From: a virus
Strand: one strand, 5' to 3'
Length of the DNA: 64,000 bases
IMG/VR virus record: IMGVR_UViG_3300033148_006102
Location: 62,001 to 126,000 of that record
Made by a program: the position numbers and the translations under genes. Positions 1-6,292 of the stretch are shown in pieces; position 1 is the stretch's first letter, and each line of letters opens with the position of its first letter. The notes below the pieces were generated by a model. The model was not told the origin of the DNA. It made no database searches and worked only from the letters and a program-made list of their open reading frames with translations.

Positions 1-165
1 GATGCGAAGGCACATCTGTGTTTCAATGAGAAGCAGCAGATCGAACTGCATTACGCGCTATTTGAGCACCTTGGCTGGCTGGCACCGGAGATTGGTAACA
101 TCAATGAATTGACTGTTGACAGATTCATTGAGCTAATGCGCCAAGACGGATGTTTTGATGGCTAA
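1..165 (+). CDS. C-terminal end of an unknown protein (5' truncated)
   Basis: Frame 1 is open from the first base to a TAA at 163-165 and gives 54 residues rich in charged and aromatic residues. No start codon with a ribosome binding site is visible, so the gene begins outside the window. The next gene starts 21 bases downstream, which suggests one operon. No family was recognised. The tight spacing and same strand as the baseplate genes downstream suggest a virion or tail-related role, but this is only context. Confidence 0.5.
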   Translation, partial: DAKAHLCFNEKQQIELHYALFEHLGWLAPEIGNINELTVDRFIELMRQDGCFDG

Positions 166-186
166 ACTGATGAGTGGAGGATCGGC

Positions 187-351
187 GTGGTCCAGCTCGC
201 TGGTGAATGGAATAAGCTTATGGCTCGACGTAAGCGCTCTAAGCCACCACGGGAATGGCCGGACGATGTCGTTTTCCTGCTATTATTGCAGTTAGCCCTT
301 ATGGGCCTATTCGGATTGGTTTTATTGATCGTTCGTTGGTTTTATGGGTAG
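187..351 (+). CDS. Small single-pass membrane protein
   Basis: A GTG start at 187 lies six bases after a GGAGG Shine-Dalgarno (176-180). The 54-residue product has a basic, polar N-terminal third (MARRKRSKPP) and then one long hydrophobic stretch rich in Leu, Val and Phe that would span a membrane once, ending in RWFYG. Its stop overlaps the start region of the next ORF. The function is unknown; small phage membrane proteins of this shape include holin and spanin accessory proteins, but nothing here proves that. Confidence 0.5.
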   Translation: MVQLAGEWNKLMARRKRSKPPREWPDDVVFLLLLQLALMGLFGLVLLIVRWFYG

Positions 352-730
352 GCTCATGTACGAATTTCACGCGCTGAAAGCACTTCTGCCCAAGTTTGGC
401 GTTGCGAATGCGGTCCCGGCTACTGGTGAGCGTCAAGGTTATACGATTGATGCATCAGACATGGAAGCGGACGAAGGCACGAACGAGCCGAGCATGCGGA
501 CAGACGACTATATGCGTGATCCGTACATGACTCATGCGATGGAGCTACTGCAAACTGATGATCCATCAGATCCAGAAGTCCACGAATTAAGCAAAGTGTT
601 GGCGCGACAATTCAACAAGGTACGACGTGCCGTACCTTCGTTGGATGATGTGTTTGATCGCCAGCGTACAATGAAGCCAGGCGGGGAGGTCCTCGATAAA
701 GGAGATCTGCCGGTCGACGCCAATATGTAG
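344..730 (+). CDS. Hypothetical protein, probably virion associated
   Basis: A 128-residue ORF. The ATG at 344 overlaps the preceding stop; an alternative ATG at 356 has a weak GGTAGG just upstream and would give a 124-residue protein starting MYEFHALK. The product is acidic in the middle, then has a helical segment (ELSKVLARQFNKVRRAV) and a polar tail. No known domain was recognised. It sits in a run of closely spaced plus-strand genes leading to the baseplate J gene, so a structural or assembly role is the most likely guess. Confidence 0.6.
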   Translation: MGRLMYEFHALKALLPKFGVANAVPATGERQGYTIDASDMEADEGTNEPSMRTDDYMRDPYMTHAMELLQTDDPSDPEVHELSKVLARQFNKVRRAVPSLDDVFDRQRTMKPGGEVLDKGDLPVDANM

Positions 731-767
731 CTACATTGGTATCAGTGGCTGCAGGAGGAAAGGTTAT

Positions 768-1193
768 ATGAACGCATATTTCATGCAGGGTTTGAGGAAC
801 ACGCTGACGAAACATGCAGAAGAACTCCCAGAGGGTATCTGCGAACAGCTGCGCAAGTTAGGCATGATCGGTGATGACGAAGCCGAAGGTGCCATGGCTG
901 AGGACGGCATGGGCGAAGGTGGAATGCCTATGGATACGTCTCCAGGCGCCCCAGATGGCGACGAAGGCGACGCACAGCAGATTCTGCAGTTGATTGAACA
1001 ACTGCCGGAAGAGGCGCGTGTCATGTTGCTTCAGCAGCTGATGGCGCAACTGCAATCAGCAGCACCGCCAGAAGCACCATCACCAGATGGCCTTGACTAT
1101 CTCAATGAGGATGAGGGCGAAGAGGGCGCAGGCGAAGAAGAGCCCAAAGAGCCCGCCGAAGAGAAAGAAAAGGCTGCGCACCTGTACACCTAA
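768..1193 (+). CDS. Acidic Met/Gly/Glu-rich hypothetical protein
   Basis: The ATG at 768 follows a strong AGGAGGAAAGG site. The 141-residue product starts with a short basic helix (MNAYFMQGLRNTLTKHAEELP), runs into a low-complexity Gly/Met/Glu/Asp region, then a predicted helix rich in Gln and Leu (about residues 66-92), and ends in a Glu/Lys-rich tail. Such compositions are common in phage scaffolding and tail-assembly proteins. It lies 10 bases before the baseplate J gene and is probably co-translated with it. No family was recognised. Confidence 0.6.
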   Translation: MNAYFMQGLRNTLTKHAEELPEGICEQLRKLGMIGDDEAEGAMAEDGMGEGGMPMDTSPGAPDGDEGDAQQILQLIEQLPEEARVMLLQQLMAQLQSAAPPEAPSPDGLDYLNEDEGEEGAGEEEPKEPAEEKEKAAHLYT

Positions 1194-1203
1194 GGGGTAA
1201 CGC

Positions 1204-3198
1204 ATGGCGTTCACGTTACTGGCGGACCAGTTCAATCTGCCGGCTGAGGATTTTATCCGGACGATTGTGCAAGAGCGGTTCCCTACGCTTGATGTGCGTA
1301 AGGGTACGGCGCTATATCGTTTGGTGATTAAGCCGGCTGCATTGCTCATTGAGCCGTACAGGCGCATGCAGAATGTCTTGCGGCGTAACCAGACCATTCT
1401 CGCATTCGAAGATATGCTCGAGTACGAGTTGGATCAGTTGATGGCGAACTATTTTATAGATCGCCGCACATCCAGCACAGCCACAGGCATTGTACGTGTA
1501 TACGTTTCGGAAGCTGTGGAATTGGCTATTCCTCTTTCAGCACGTTTCTCAACCAATACAGGCTTGATCTTTCAGCCGTCATCACCTGTTGTAGCTACAG
1601 CGGCTGAACTGTTACTCAATGAATCTGGTGGATATTACTACGCGGATGTGCCAGTAATTGCGGAAGCACCTGGCGCGGATTACGTAATTGAATCAGGGAC
1701 GATTGTTAACTTCGAAGGCGTGAGCGCTGATTTCGTTGACAATCCTTCGGCTACTGCAGGCGGTCAGAACATTGAGTCAAACAGCGAACTTGTGGAGCGC
1801 AGTCGCGGCACGATTGCGACGCGCACACTTACATCCGAGAACGGCATTCGCGCCACGTTGCTCGATAACTTTGATTCGGTAACGGGCGTAGATGTTATCG
1901 GTTATCTGGATGCAGAGATGGAGCGGGATGTCATCCAAGCGGTGACCAGTTTCCGGGAACTGTTCGGCGTCCGGTTTGCGCGAAAAGTCAACGTATGGGT
2001 TGATCCGACTACGAATTTACCCACATCAAGCCCAACCGGTGTATACAAGGCTGCCATTATTGATGTGCAGAATACGTATGCAGATTCGTTGCAGGTAGGC
2101 GACCCGTATTTCTTCCACAAACTTGAAGTGGATGCGGACACTGTTGAGTCATACGAGTACAGTGTTCAGCGTGGTGATATGGTAGTTATCAGCACAAACG
2201 GCGGCTCGGTTGATGACGGCCGATACACGGTGCTGAATGTAATCTTTGGTGTGTGGAAGTCCGGTGAGGCAAATACACATTTCTTGCTGCTTGACGGTGT
2301 GTTCGCAGATACGGCTTTTGATGCAGTCACACCGAACAACGCGGATTTCACCAAACACGAATATACGATTGAGTCATCTGTGCGAGTGGATGAGTTTCAT
2401 GTGGGTGGCAAGGCCGACATCTACGTAAATTCTACGAATATTTCAGAGCAGGTGATTCAGATCCCACAGGTGACTACTGTGACAGGTTCGTCGCCGGCGC
2501 GGATGATTGATATACCGATATCTGCTATCCCTGTGACGTATTCAGATGTGGGCGCCACTACGTTGGGCAGCACGTCGCTGTATGAGGACTCACAGACATT
2601 CCTGTTACCGTTTCTGGACATCGTGTCGATCGAGGTTATTGACTTTTCGAATGCAGCTTTGGTATTGCGTACGCTGGATCGCGGAGCAGACTATACGTTC
2701 ATTACTCGCAATCCGGATACTCGATTCACTGAGCAGGAAGATTCGTTCATTCGTTTACTGGACGATTCATTGGCGACCAGTGGTGCACGACTCAAGATTA
2801 CGTATCAGACGAACTCAGATATTCCGACGATTCAGGCTTTTGTGTCAGATCCGGAGAATCGTGACACGACCGCGGATCTGCTTGTGCGCAGCGTGAAACC
2901 TATCCAGGTTGATTTCCTCATGTCGTATGCGGGCACGCCGACTATTGATGAAGTGACAGGATTACTCGAGGCATACGTTGAATCACGGCCGCAAGGTGGA
3001 ACGATTCGTGCTAGTGATGTGGTAGCTTTCCTGCAAGTTTTTGGAGTCACGTCTGTTACGTTGCCGCTCACAATGACCGCGGTATCGTTCGCTGACGACG
3101 GTAGTATTGAAAGCCAGGTAAGTACAAATAGCATATCTATTGGCGTCCGCGAGATTTTCCAGTTGAGCGCGTCTCAGCAGATCACTAAGCTCGAATAG
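1204..3198 (+). CDS. Baseplate J-like wedge protein
   Basis: This 664-residue protein has the layout of the gpJ/Mu gp47 (baseplate J, COG3299) family: an N-terminal helical region that ends in a long arm (PAALLIEPYRRMQNVLRRNQ), a beta-rich central part, and a segment near residues 180-230 (NSELVERSRGTIATRTLTSENGIRATL) that matches the family's typical E-L-x-x-R-x-R block. In contractile-tail phages such proteins form the wedges of the baseplate. Start: ATG at 1204 after TAAGGGGTAACGC. It is longer than P2 gpJ and closer in size to T4 gp6-type proteins. An operon of small genes precedes it and a terminator lies 184 bases downstream. Confidence 0.75.
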   Translation: MAFTLLADQFNLPAEDFIRTIVQERFPTLDVRKGTALYRLVIKPAALLIEPYRRMQNVLRRNQTILAFEDMLEYELDQLMANYFIDRRTSSTATGIVRVYVSEAVELAIPLSARFSTNTGLIFQPSSPVVATAAELLLNESGGYYYADVPVIAEAPGADYVIESGTIVNFEGVSADFVDNPSATAGGQNIESNSELVERSRGTIATRTLTSENGIRATLLDNFDSVTGVDVIGYLDAEMERDVIQAVTSFRELFGVRFARKVNVWVDPTTNLPTSSPTGVYKAAIIDVQNTYADSLQVGDPYFFHKLEVDADTVESYEYSVQRGDMVVISTNGGSVDDGRYTVLNVIFGVWKSGEANTHFLLLDGVFADTAFDAVTPNNADFTKHEYTIESSVRVDEFHVGGKADIYVNSTNISEQVIQIPQVTTVTGSSPARMIDIPISAIPVTYSDVGATTLGSTSLYEDSQTFLLPFLDIVSIEVIDFSNAALVLRTLDRGADYTFITRNPDTRFTEQEDSFIRLLDDSLATSGARLKITYQTNSDIPTIQAFVSDPENRDTTADLLVRSVKPIQVDFLMSYAGTPTIDEVTGLLEAYVESRPQGGTIRASDVVAFLQVFGVTSVTLPLTMTAVSFADDGSIESQVSTNSISIGVREIFQLSASQQITKLE

Positions 3199-3266
3199 CG
3201 GCCGGCGCGCATTCTCGTCAATCGCTCGCAGCTTCTGGCAGGATCCGCCGGTCGCAGCCTTTCATC

Positions 3267-3287
3267 TGGGATGATGCCAAAATCCCA
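3267..3287. repeat. Intergenic palindrome, copy 1 (divergent)
   Basis: TGGGAT at the left end and ATCCCA at the right end pair perfectly around a 9-base centre. It matches the consensus of four other intergenic palindromes in this window at about 16 of 20 positions. It lies downstream of the baseplate J gene and before the terminator at 3382. It is the most diverged copy. Confidence 0.45.
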
Positions 3288-3381
3288 TTGATATGCGGCA
3301 TAAGACTATGAGAATTTGGTTTCTATGTCCAACTATCCTGTTGATGTGAAACCGAGAGTAAAAACTTTACTGCAATGGGGG

Positions 3382-3400
3382 AGCCGCACCGCGGCTTTTT
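3382..3400 (+). terminator. Rho-independent terminator
   Basis: AGCCGC and GCGGCT form a perfect six-base-pair stem with a three-base loop, followed directly by a run of five T. It lies 184 bases after the baseplate J stop and probably ends that operon. Confidence 0.75.
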
Positions 3401-3454
3401 GACACAACGGAGCCGCGAGTACTGGCGAACGCTGTATTAGTCGGCTTCCTGGGC

Positions 3455-3904
3455 ATGGTGGTCTGCCGCAATTGGCTCAGTTTGCTCAACGCACAGACTC
3501 ATAAACCCGTGTACCCGTTTGTCCGTGACGTCTTAATGGCCTCGGACGGTTTGCCACAAGAAATTATTGATGACTGGGTTGAGGCCATTTCCTTTGAAGA
3601 GTTGTATTGTCCGGATGCACAGGCCTCGGGACATCTAATCGATAATCTTGGTGAGATTCCAGTCGATACACCATTGCGTAAATTCGAAGAGGCGCTGCAG
3701 CACCGACTACACACCGCTCGTCATAGCTTGGAATACGCAATGACGCATCTCACGTCCGAGGATGTTCGCAAGCTTACATGCGGTCTGTATGTTGAGCTCC
3801 GCAAGGACTACGACATTCATCAGTATTACATGCGACCACCGGAAGAAATAAACCCGGAAGAGGGGATGCCGTTGCCGCTTGGAACGTTGCCACCAGACTG
3901 GTAA
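3455..3904 (+). CDS. Hypothetical protein, possible N-terminal membrane anchor
   Basis: ATG at 3455 gives 149 residues. The same frame is open upstream and encodes more hydrophobic residues back to about 3422, but no ATG, GTG or TTG occurs there, so the annotated ATG (weak GGGC upstream) is used. The protein has a possible N-terminal hydrophobic helix (VVCRNWLSLL), then a soluble helical part and a Pro/Glu-rich C-terminus (RPPEEINPEEGMPLPLG). No known family. It stands alone between a terminator and the RNA island. Confidence 0.55.
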   Translation: MVVCRNWLSLLNAQTHKPVYPFVRDVLMASDGLPQEIIDDWVEAISFEELYCPDAQASGHLIDNLGEIPVDTPLRKFEEALQHRLHTARHSLEYAMTHLTSEDVRKLTCGLYVELRKDYDIHQYYMRPPEEINPEEGMPLPLGTLPPDW

Positions 3905-4094
3905 AAGTTTTTCACAAAATCTCTTGATTCTTGATGCTATCACAGATACCTTTACGTCTTACTGTAATGGATAGCTTTTGCTACATGTTGCGGATGAGAC
4001 CAATGCGTTTGATAAGACAAGCCGAACCGAAAACGACACCAGTCACCCATAATATGGGTCGACAGGTGATTGATTTCGCGTGGAAGGATCCCGG

Positions 4095-4136
4095 CCGGTT
4101 TGCTTAAAAGACGCTGAACATAGTAGCGCAAACCGG
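4095..4136 (+). promoter_or_regulatory. Possible antiterminator stem of an attenuator
   Basis: CCGGTTTGC (4095-4103) can pair perfectly with GCAAACCGG (4128-4136). The right arm overlaps the left arm of the terminator at 4130-4167, so the two hairpins exclude each other, as in transcription attenuators. The region upstream (3960-4090) can form further hairpins such as CCCATA/TATGGG near 4050. No known riboswitch class was recognised. Confidence 0.4.
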
Positions 4137-4167
4137 CGGGAACTCAAAAGCCCGCCGGTTTCTTTTT
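4130..4167 (+). terminator. Rho-independent terminator before the tRNA cluster
   Basis: AAACCGGCGGG (4130-4140) and CCCGCCGGTTT (4151-4161) form an eleven-base-pair perfect stem with a ten-base loop, followed by CTTTTT. It lies directly before the first tRNA gene. Apart from this element, the 438-base space between the genes ending at 3904 and starting at 4343 holds only the first tRNA and a promoter-hairpin. Confidence 0.85.
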
Positions 4168-4200
4168 GACAACTTTGTGATCACCGGGAGCAGCATTAGA

Positions 4201-4283
4201 TCAGGGCAACCTTCGGGGTGAAGGAGCGGGCTGTTAACCCGTCGTGAGAAATCACATGCTGGGTTCGACACCCAGGCCCTGAG
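4201..4283 (+). tRNA. tRNA-Asn(GTT)-like with long variable arm
   Basis: Acceptor TCAGGGC/GCCCTGA pairs fully. The D arm is CCTT/AAGG with GG in the loop, the anticodon loop CTGTTAA gives GTT, and the T arm is CTGGG/CCCAG around TTCGACA. The variable region of about 16 bases forms its own hairpin (GTGA/TCAC), a class II feature normally seen in Leu, Ser and bacterial Tyr tRNAs. The 3' end reads GCCC instead of NCCA, so CCA is not encoded, unlike almost all neighbours. Confidence 0.75.
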
Positions 4284-4286
4284 CCC

Positions 4287-4314
4287 TTGAACCCTCCTCG
4301 CAGAATGTTATAGT
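4287..4314 (+). promoter_or_regulatory. Sigma70-like promoter before HNH gene
   Basis: TTGAAC (4287-4292) and TATAGT (4309-4314) are separated by 16 bases. Transcription would start near 4321, inside the loop of the hairpin that covers the ribosome binding site of the HNH gene, so this transcript would lack the left arm of that hairpin. Confidence 0.5.
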
Positions 4315-4340
4315 GTAGTTAACTTTTGTAAGGAGGGTTC
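4289..4340 (+). promoter_or_regulatory. Inverted repeat hiding the ribosome binding site of the HNH gene
   Basis: GAACCCTCCT (4289-4298) is exactly complementary to AGGAGGGTTC (4331-4340), and the right arm contains the Shine-Dalgarno two bases before ATG 4343. Read-through transcripts from upstream would fold and block translation. Phage T4 controls its homing endonucleases in this way. Confidence 0.7.
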
Positions 4341-4342
4341 GA

Positions 4343-4888
4343 ATGGGAACATCGCAGCATGTTAAAGATTGGCGGGCGCGAACAAAGGCACGGATGGTCG
4401 CGGCAATGGGAGGCGCATGTGTTTGTTGTGGTTACGACACGTACGAGGGAGCGCTGCTTTTTCATCATCGAGATCCGAGCACGAAAGATTTTTCGTTGAG
4501 CGGAGTTCGAATGAATCCGAAGAAGTGGTCACGGATTGTCGAGGAACTGAGAAAATGTGTGCTCGTTTGTTGGAACTGCCATATCGAGTTACATGCGGGC
4601 TTACGAAACATACCTGTAGGTGCGGCGGGCTTTGATGAATCGTTTGCCGATTATCGGGCAGAACAACGGGCGAAACTTTTTGATACGTGTCCTGTTTGTG
4701 GGGATAGAAAACGTAAACGACGGAAGTACTGTTCCATCGCATGTAGCCATGAAAATAAAAAGCGTGTATCTGATGAACAATTACGCGCAATGGCAGAACA
4801 AGGAGCAAACTATTCGCAGATAGGACGCGAGTACGGGATTTCTGGAAATGCTGTGAAGAAACGACTGGAGAAATTAAACGGGGTGTAG
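4343..4888 (+). CDS. HNH homing endonuclease with zinc finger and helix-turn-helix
   Basis: The 181-residue protein has an HNH nuclease core: CVCCGY near residue 28, LLFHHRDP about 15 residues later, and CVLVCWNCHIELH near residue 75. A second Cys pair motif (CPVCGDRKRKRRKYCSIAC, residues about 117-135) forms a zinc finger. The C-terminus (QLRAMAEQGANYSQIGREYGISGNAVKKRLEK) is a helix-turn-helix for DNA recognition. Such free-standing endonucleases cut DNA and spread their own gene. The 3' end overlaps tRNA-Pro by ten bases. Expression is probably limited by the hairpin just upstream. Confidence 0.85.
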   Translation: MGTSQHVKDWRARTKARMVAAMGGACVCCGYDTYEGALLFHHRDPSTKDFSLSGVRMNPKKWSRIVEELRKCVLVCWNCHIELHAGLRNIPVGAAGFDESFADYRAEQRAKLFDTCPVCGDRKRKRRKYCSIACSHENKKRVSDEQLRAMAEQGANYSQIGREYGISGNAVKKRLEKLNGV

Positions 4889-4953
4889 TTCAGAGGAAGA
4901 ACGCCGTGTTTGGGACGCGGAGGCCGGGATTTCAAAATTCCCCACCCCGACCA
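4879..4953 (+). tRNA. tRNA-Pro(TGG)
   Basis: Acceptor CGGGGTG/CACCCCG, D stem GTTC/GAAC, anticodon loop TTTGGGA giving TGG, T loop TTCAAAA, and encoded CCA. One T-stem pair is mismatched. The stop codon of the HNH gene (4886-4888) lies inside its 5' end. Confidence 0.85.
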
Positions 4954-4962
4954 CTTGAGGAT

Positions 4963-5040
4963 GCCTAGCGAGGCCGAAGTAGTCGAGGCACTTGGTTGTG
5001 GTCCAAGGGGAAGTGGGCGCAAGTCCCATCGCTAGGCCCA
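4963..5040 (+). tRNA. tRNA-His(GTG)
   Basis: An eight-base acceptor stem GCCTAGCG/CGCTAGGC includes the extra G at -1 opposite C73, the identity mark of tRNA-His. Anticodon loop TTGTGGT gives GTG. CCA is encoded. Confidence 0.9.
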
Positions 5041-5050
5041 GATTGAAAGA

Positions 5051-5124
5051 GCGCCTGTAGTTCAATGGAAGAATGACAGCCTTCCAAGCTGTAGACGAGG
5101 GATCGATACCCTCCAGGCGCTCCA
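5051..5124 (+). tRNA. tRNA-Gly(TCC)
   Basis: Acceptor GCGCCTG/CAGGCGC, anticodon loop CTTCCAA giving TCC, T arm AGGG around ATCGATA, encoded TCCA end. It is followed immediately by a boxA-like sequence. Confidence 0.9.
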
Positions 5125-5135
5125 GCTCTTTGACA
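5124..5135 (+). promoter_or_regulatory. boxA-like sequence
   Basis: AGCTCTTTGACA resembles the bacterial rRNA boxA antitermination site TGCTCTTTAACA at 10 of 12 positions. The same 12 bases recur at 20405-20416, again in front of structured RNA genes. It also contains a TTGACA that could serve as a -35 box. Confidence 0.3.
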
Positions 5136-5158
5136 TCTGAAACGGCCAAACAAAAAAC

Positions 5159-5228
5159 GGGCGTAGATACAGGCTCGATGCCTGTCCTTTCCCGGTTGGG
5201 TAAGGTAGCTTAACGCAAAGCGACGCCC
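5159..5228 (+). ncRNA. Permuted tRNA-like cloverleaf RNA
   Basis: An outer stem GGGCGT/ACGCCC encloses three hairpins in this order: a T-arm-like hairpin ACAGG/CCTGT with loop CTCGATG (5169-5185), an acceptor-like stem CCTTTCCC/GGGTAAGG with a GGTT loop and one T-T mismatch (5186-5205), then TA and a D-arm-like hairpin GCTT/AAGC (5208-5221). Read as a circle, this is tRNA order with the ends moved to the anticodon stem. This permuted order is the architecture described for the tRNA-like module of bacterial YrlA-type Y RNAs. The D loop is short and lacks GG. It lies between tRNA-Gly and tRNA-Thr. Confidence 0.5.
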
Positions 5229-5233
5229 TTTTC

Positions 5234-5307
5234 GCCGCTCTAGCTCAAGGGCAGAGCGCCACTCTCGTAAAGTGGAGATCCCAGTTCGACTCTGGGGAGC
5301 GGCTCCA
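5234..5307 (+). tRNA. tRNA-Thr(CGT)
   Basis: Acceptor GCCGCTC/GAGCGGC, D arm GCTC/GAGC, anticodon stem CCACT/AGTGG with loop CTCGTAA (CGT), T loop TTCGACT, encoded TCCA. Confidence 0.9.
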
Positions 5308-5333
5308 AATTTCTTTTACATGAAAGGATAATT

Positions 5334-5522
5334 GTGGATTTGGTGACGAAAGAAGACGTAAACATCGACTTCGCAGAGGAAACAGAATTTCAGCTGCAGC
5401 TACTCGACCACCGCGTTGCGCCTACGTTGGTCGTCAAGCGCGGTGGTGACATCGTCCTGATCAAGATTTCGAAGGCCAAGGCCGAAGAGCTCTTGAAACT
5501 GGACATTACGGTAGAGGGATAG
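5334..5522 (+). CDS. Small hypothetical protein
   Basis: A GTG start at 5334 follows AAAGGA (5324-5329). The 62-residue product is acidic at the N-terminus and has alternating hydrophobic and charged residues (TLVVKRGGDIVLIKISKAKAEELLKL), which suggests a small alpha/beta fold. The stop codon shares its last base with the following tRNA-Thr. One of several tiny genes threaded between tRNAs; function unknown. Confidence 0.6.
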   Translation: MDLVTKEDVNIDFAEETEFQLQLLDHRVAPTLVVKRGGDIVLIKISKAKAEELLKLDITVEG

Positions 5523-5595
5523 CCACTATAGCTCAAGGGAAGAGCACTCGCTTGGTACGCGGGCGATCTCAGTTCGACTCTGAGTAGTGGCTCCA
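5522..5595 (+). tRNA. tRNA-Thr(GGT)
   Basis: Acceptor GCCACTA/TAGTGGC, D arm GCTC/GAGC, anticodon loop TTGGTAC (GGT), T loop TTCGACT, encoded TCCA. Confidence 0.88.
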
Positions 5596-5615
5596 CATCA
5601 TTATGAAAGGGATCG

Positions 5616-6152
5616 ATGATTGAACGTGAGCGGGAAATTGAAGAACGTTTCTTGTTAACACAAATGACCAGCGAAGTTGGCAAAACGATGGCGACGCACA
5701 TAACAGTAGGAGCCATTCAAACGGTCGAACAGCTGAAGGAACAGTTTTGCGAATACGTAGACTCGTGTTATGCAAATTTTCGCTCAAAGATAGGAGTACG
5801 CCAGCGTAGCTCAACGGCAGAGCTTTCGACTTGTAATCGGAAAGACGTCGGTTCGAATCCGACCGCTGGCTCCAAACTTGAAAAGGACGGAGTGGAATAC
5901 AAGGTTGGCGATCGCGTCATCATGGCCGGTCGCGGAATAAACGAGATAGTAGAACTTCCGAATCCGCCCGAAAAGACCACAATCACCCTGCTGTCACCGA
6001 GTGGTCAGGTATGGTGGGCCGGAGTTGAAGACATTGTGCGATTCCCTGAGAAAGAGTATTACGATCAGTTTATAGCAGATTCGGAAAGACTTGATCTTTG
6101 GGGTGTACCCGCTTTGTACAGATGGCGGGACGAAACATATCCGGAAACGTAG
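5616..6152 (+). CDS. Hypothetical ORF that stays open through a tRNA gene
   Basis: ATG at 5616 follows GAAAGGGATCG. The first about 60 residues (MIEREREIEERFLLTQM...) form a charged helical protein of unknown function, but no stop codon occurs before or inside the tRNA-Thr(TGT) gene at 5800-5874, and the frame runs on to 6152. A GTG at 5892 with AAAAGGA upstream is probably the start of a separate downstream gene in the same frame. The stop at 6150-6152 lies inside tRNA-Phe. Either a protein with a tRNA-encoded middle part is made, or translation of the first gene ends by another route. Confidence 0.45.
   Translation: MIEREREIEERFLLTQMTSEVGKTMATHITVGAIQTVEQLKEQFCEYVDSCYANFRSKIGVRQRSSTAELSTCNRKDVGSNPTAGSKLEKDGVEYKVGDRVIMAGRGINEIVELPNPPEKTTITLLSPSGQVWWAGVEDIVRFPEKEYYDQFIADSERLDLWGVPALYRWRDETYPET
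5800..5874 (+). tRNA. tRNA-Thr(TGT)
   Basis: Acceptor GCCAGCG/CGCTGGC, D arm GCTC/GAGC, anticodon stem TTCGA/TCGGA-type around CTTGTAA (TGT), T arm GTCGG/CCGAC with TTCGAAT, encoded TCCA. It lies inside an open reading frame. Confidence 0.9.
5892..6152 (+). CDS. Small hypothetical protein (internal start)
   Basis: The GTG at 5892 follows AAAAGGACGGA just after the tRNA-Thr CCA end. The 86-residue product starts VEYKVGDRVIMAGRG and has a pattern of short strands (VGDRVIM, TTITLLSPSGQVWWAG) that resembles small SH3-like or KOW-type barrel proteins, though this is only an impression. The C-terminal third is acidic and aromatic. It shares frame and stop with the longer ORF starting at 5616. Confidence 0.5.
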   Translation: MEYKVGDRVIMAGRGINEIVELPNPPEKTTITLLSPSGQVWWAGVEDIVRFPEKEYYDQFIADSERLDLWGVPALYRWRDETYPET

Positions 6153-6221
6153 CTCAGTTTTGGTAGAGCACCGGCCTGAAGAGTCGGGTTGTCGCCGGTT
6201 CGATTCCGACCGGTTCCACCA
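6143..6221 (+). tRNA. tRNA-Phe(GAA)
   Basis: Acceptor GGAAACG/CGGTTCC with one A-G mismatch, D arm GCTC/GAGC, anticodon loop CTGAAGA (GAA), T arm GCCGG/CCGAC-type with TTCGATT, encoded ACCA. The stop of the preceding ORF lies inside it. Confidence 0.85.
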
Positions 6222-6232
6222 ACTTCCGACAT

Positions 6233-6274
6233 GGACAGTTTTCCCGCTATATTGATGTAGAGGGAAAACTGTCC
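6233..6274 (+). terminator. Long hairpin, probable terminator of the tRNA cluster
   Basis: GGACAGTTTTCCC (6233-6245) and GGGAAAACTGTCC (6262-6274) form a 13-base-pair perfect stem with a 16-base loop, followed by TTTGTT. It separates the tRNA cluster from the structural gene at 6293. Confidence 0.6.
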
Positions 6275-6292
6275 TTTGTTCGGGAGAATAAC

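Noticed and set aside
5150-5232. Reading the 5159-5228 RNA as a simple terminator
   Set aside because: The outer stem is only six pairs around a 58-base inner part, and only four T follow; the three inner hairpins match tRNA parts better. The terminator role cannot be fully excluded.
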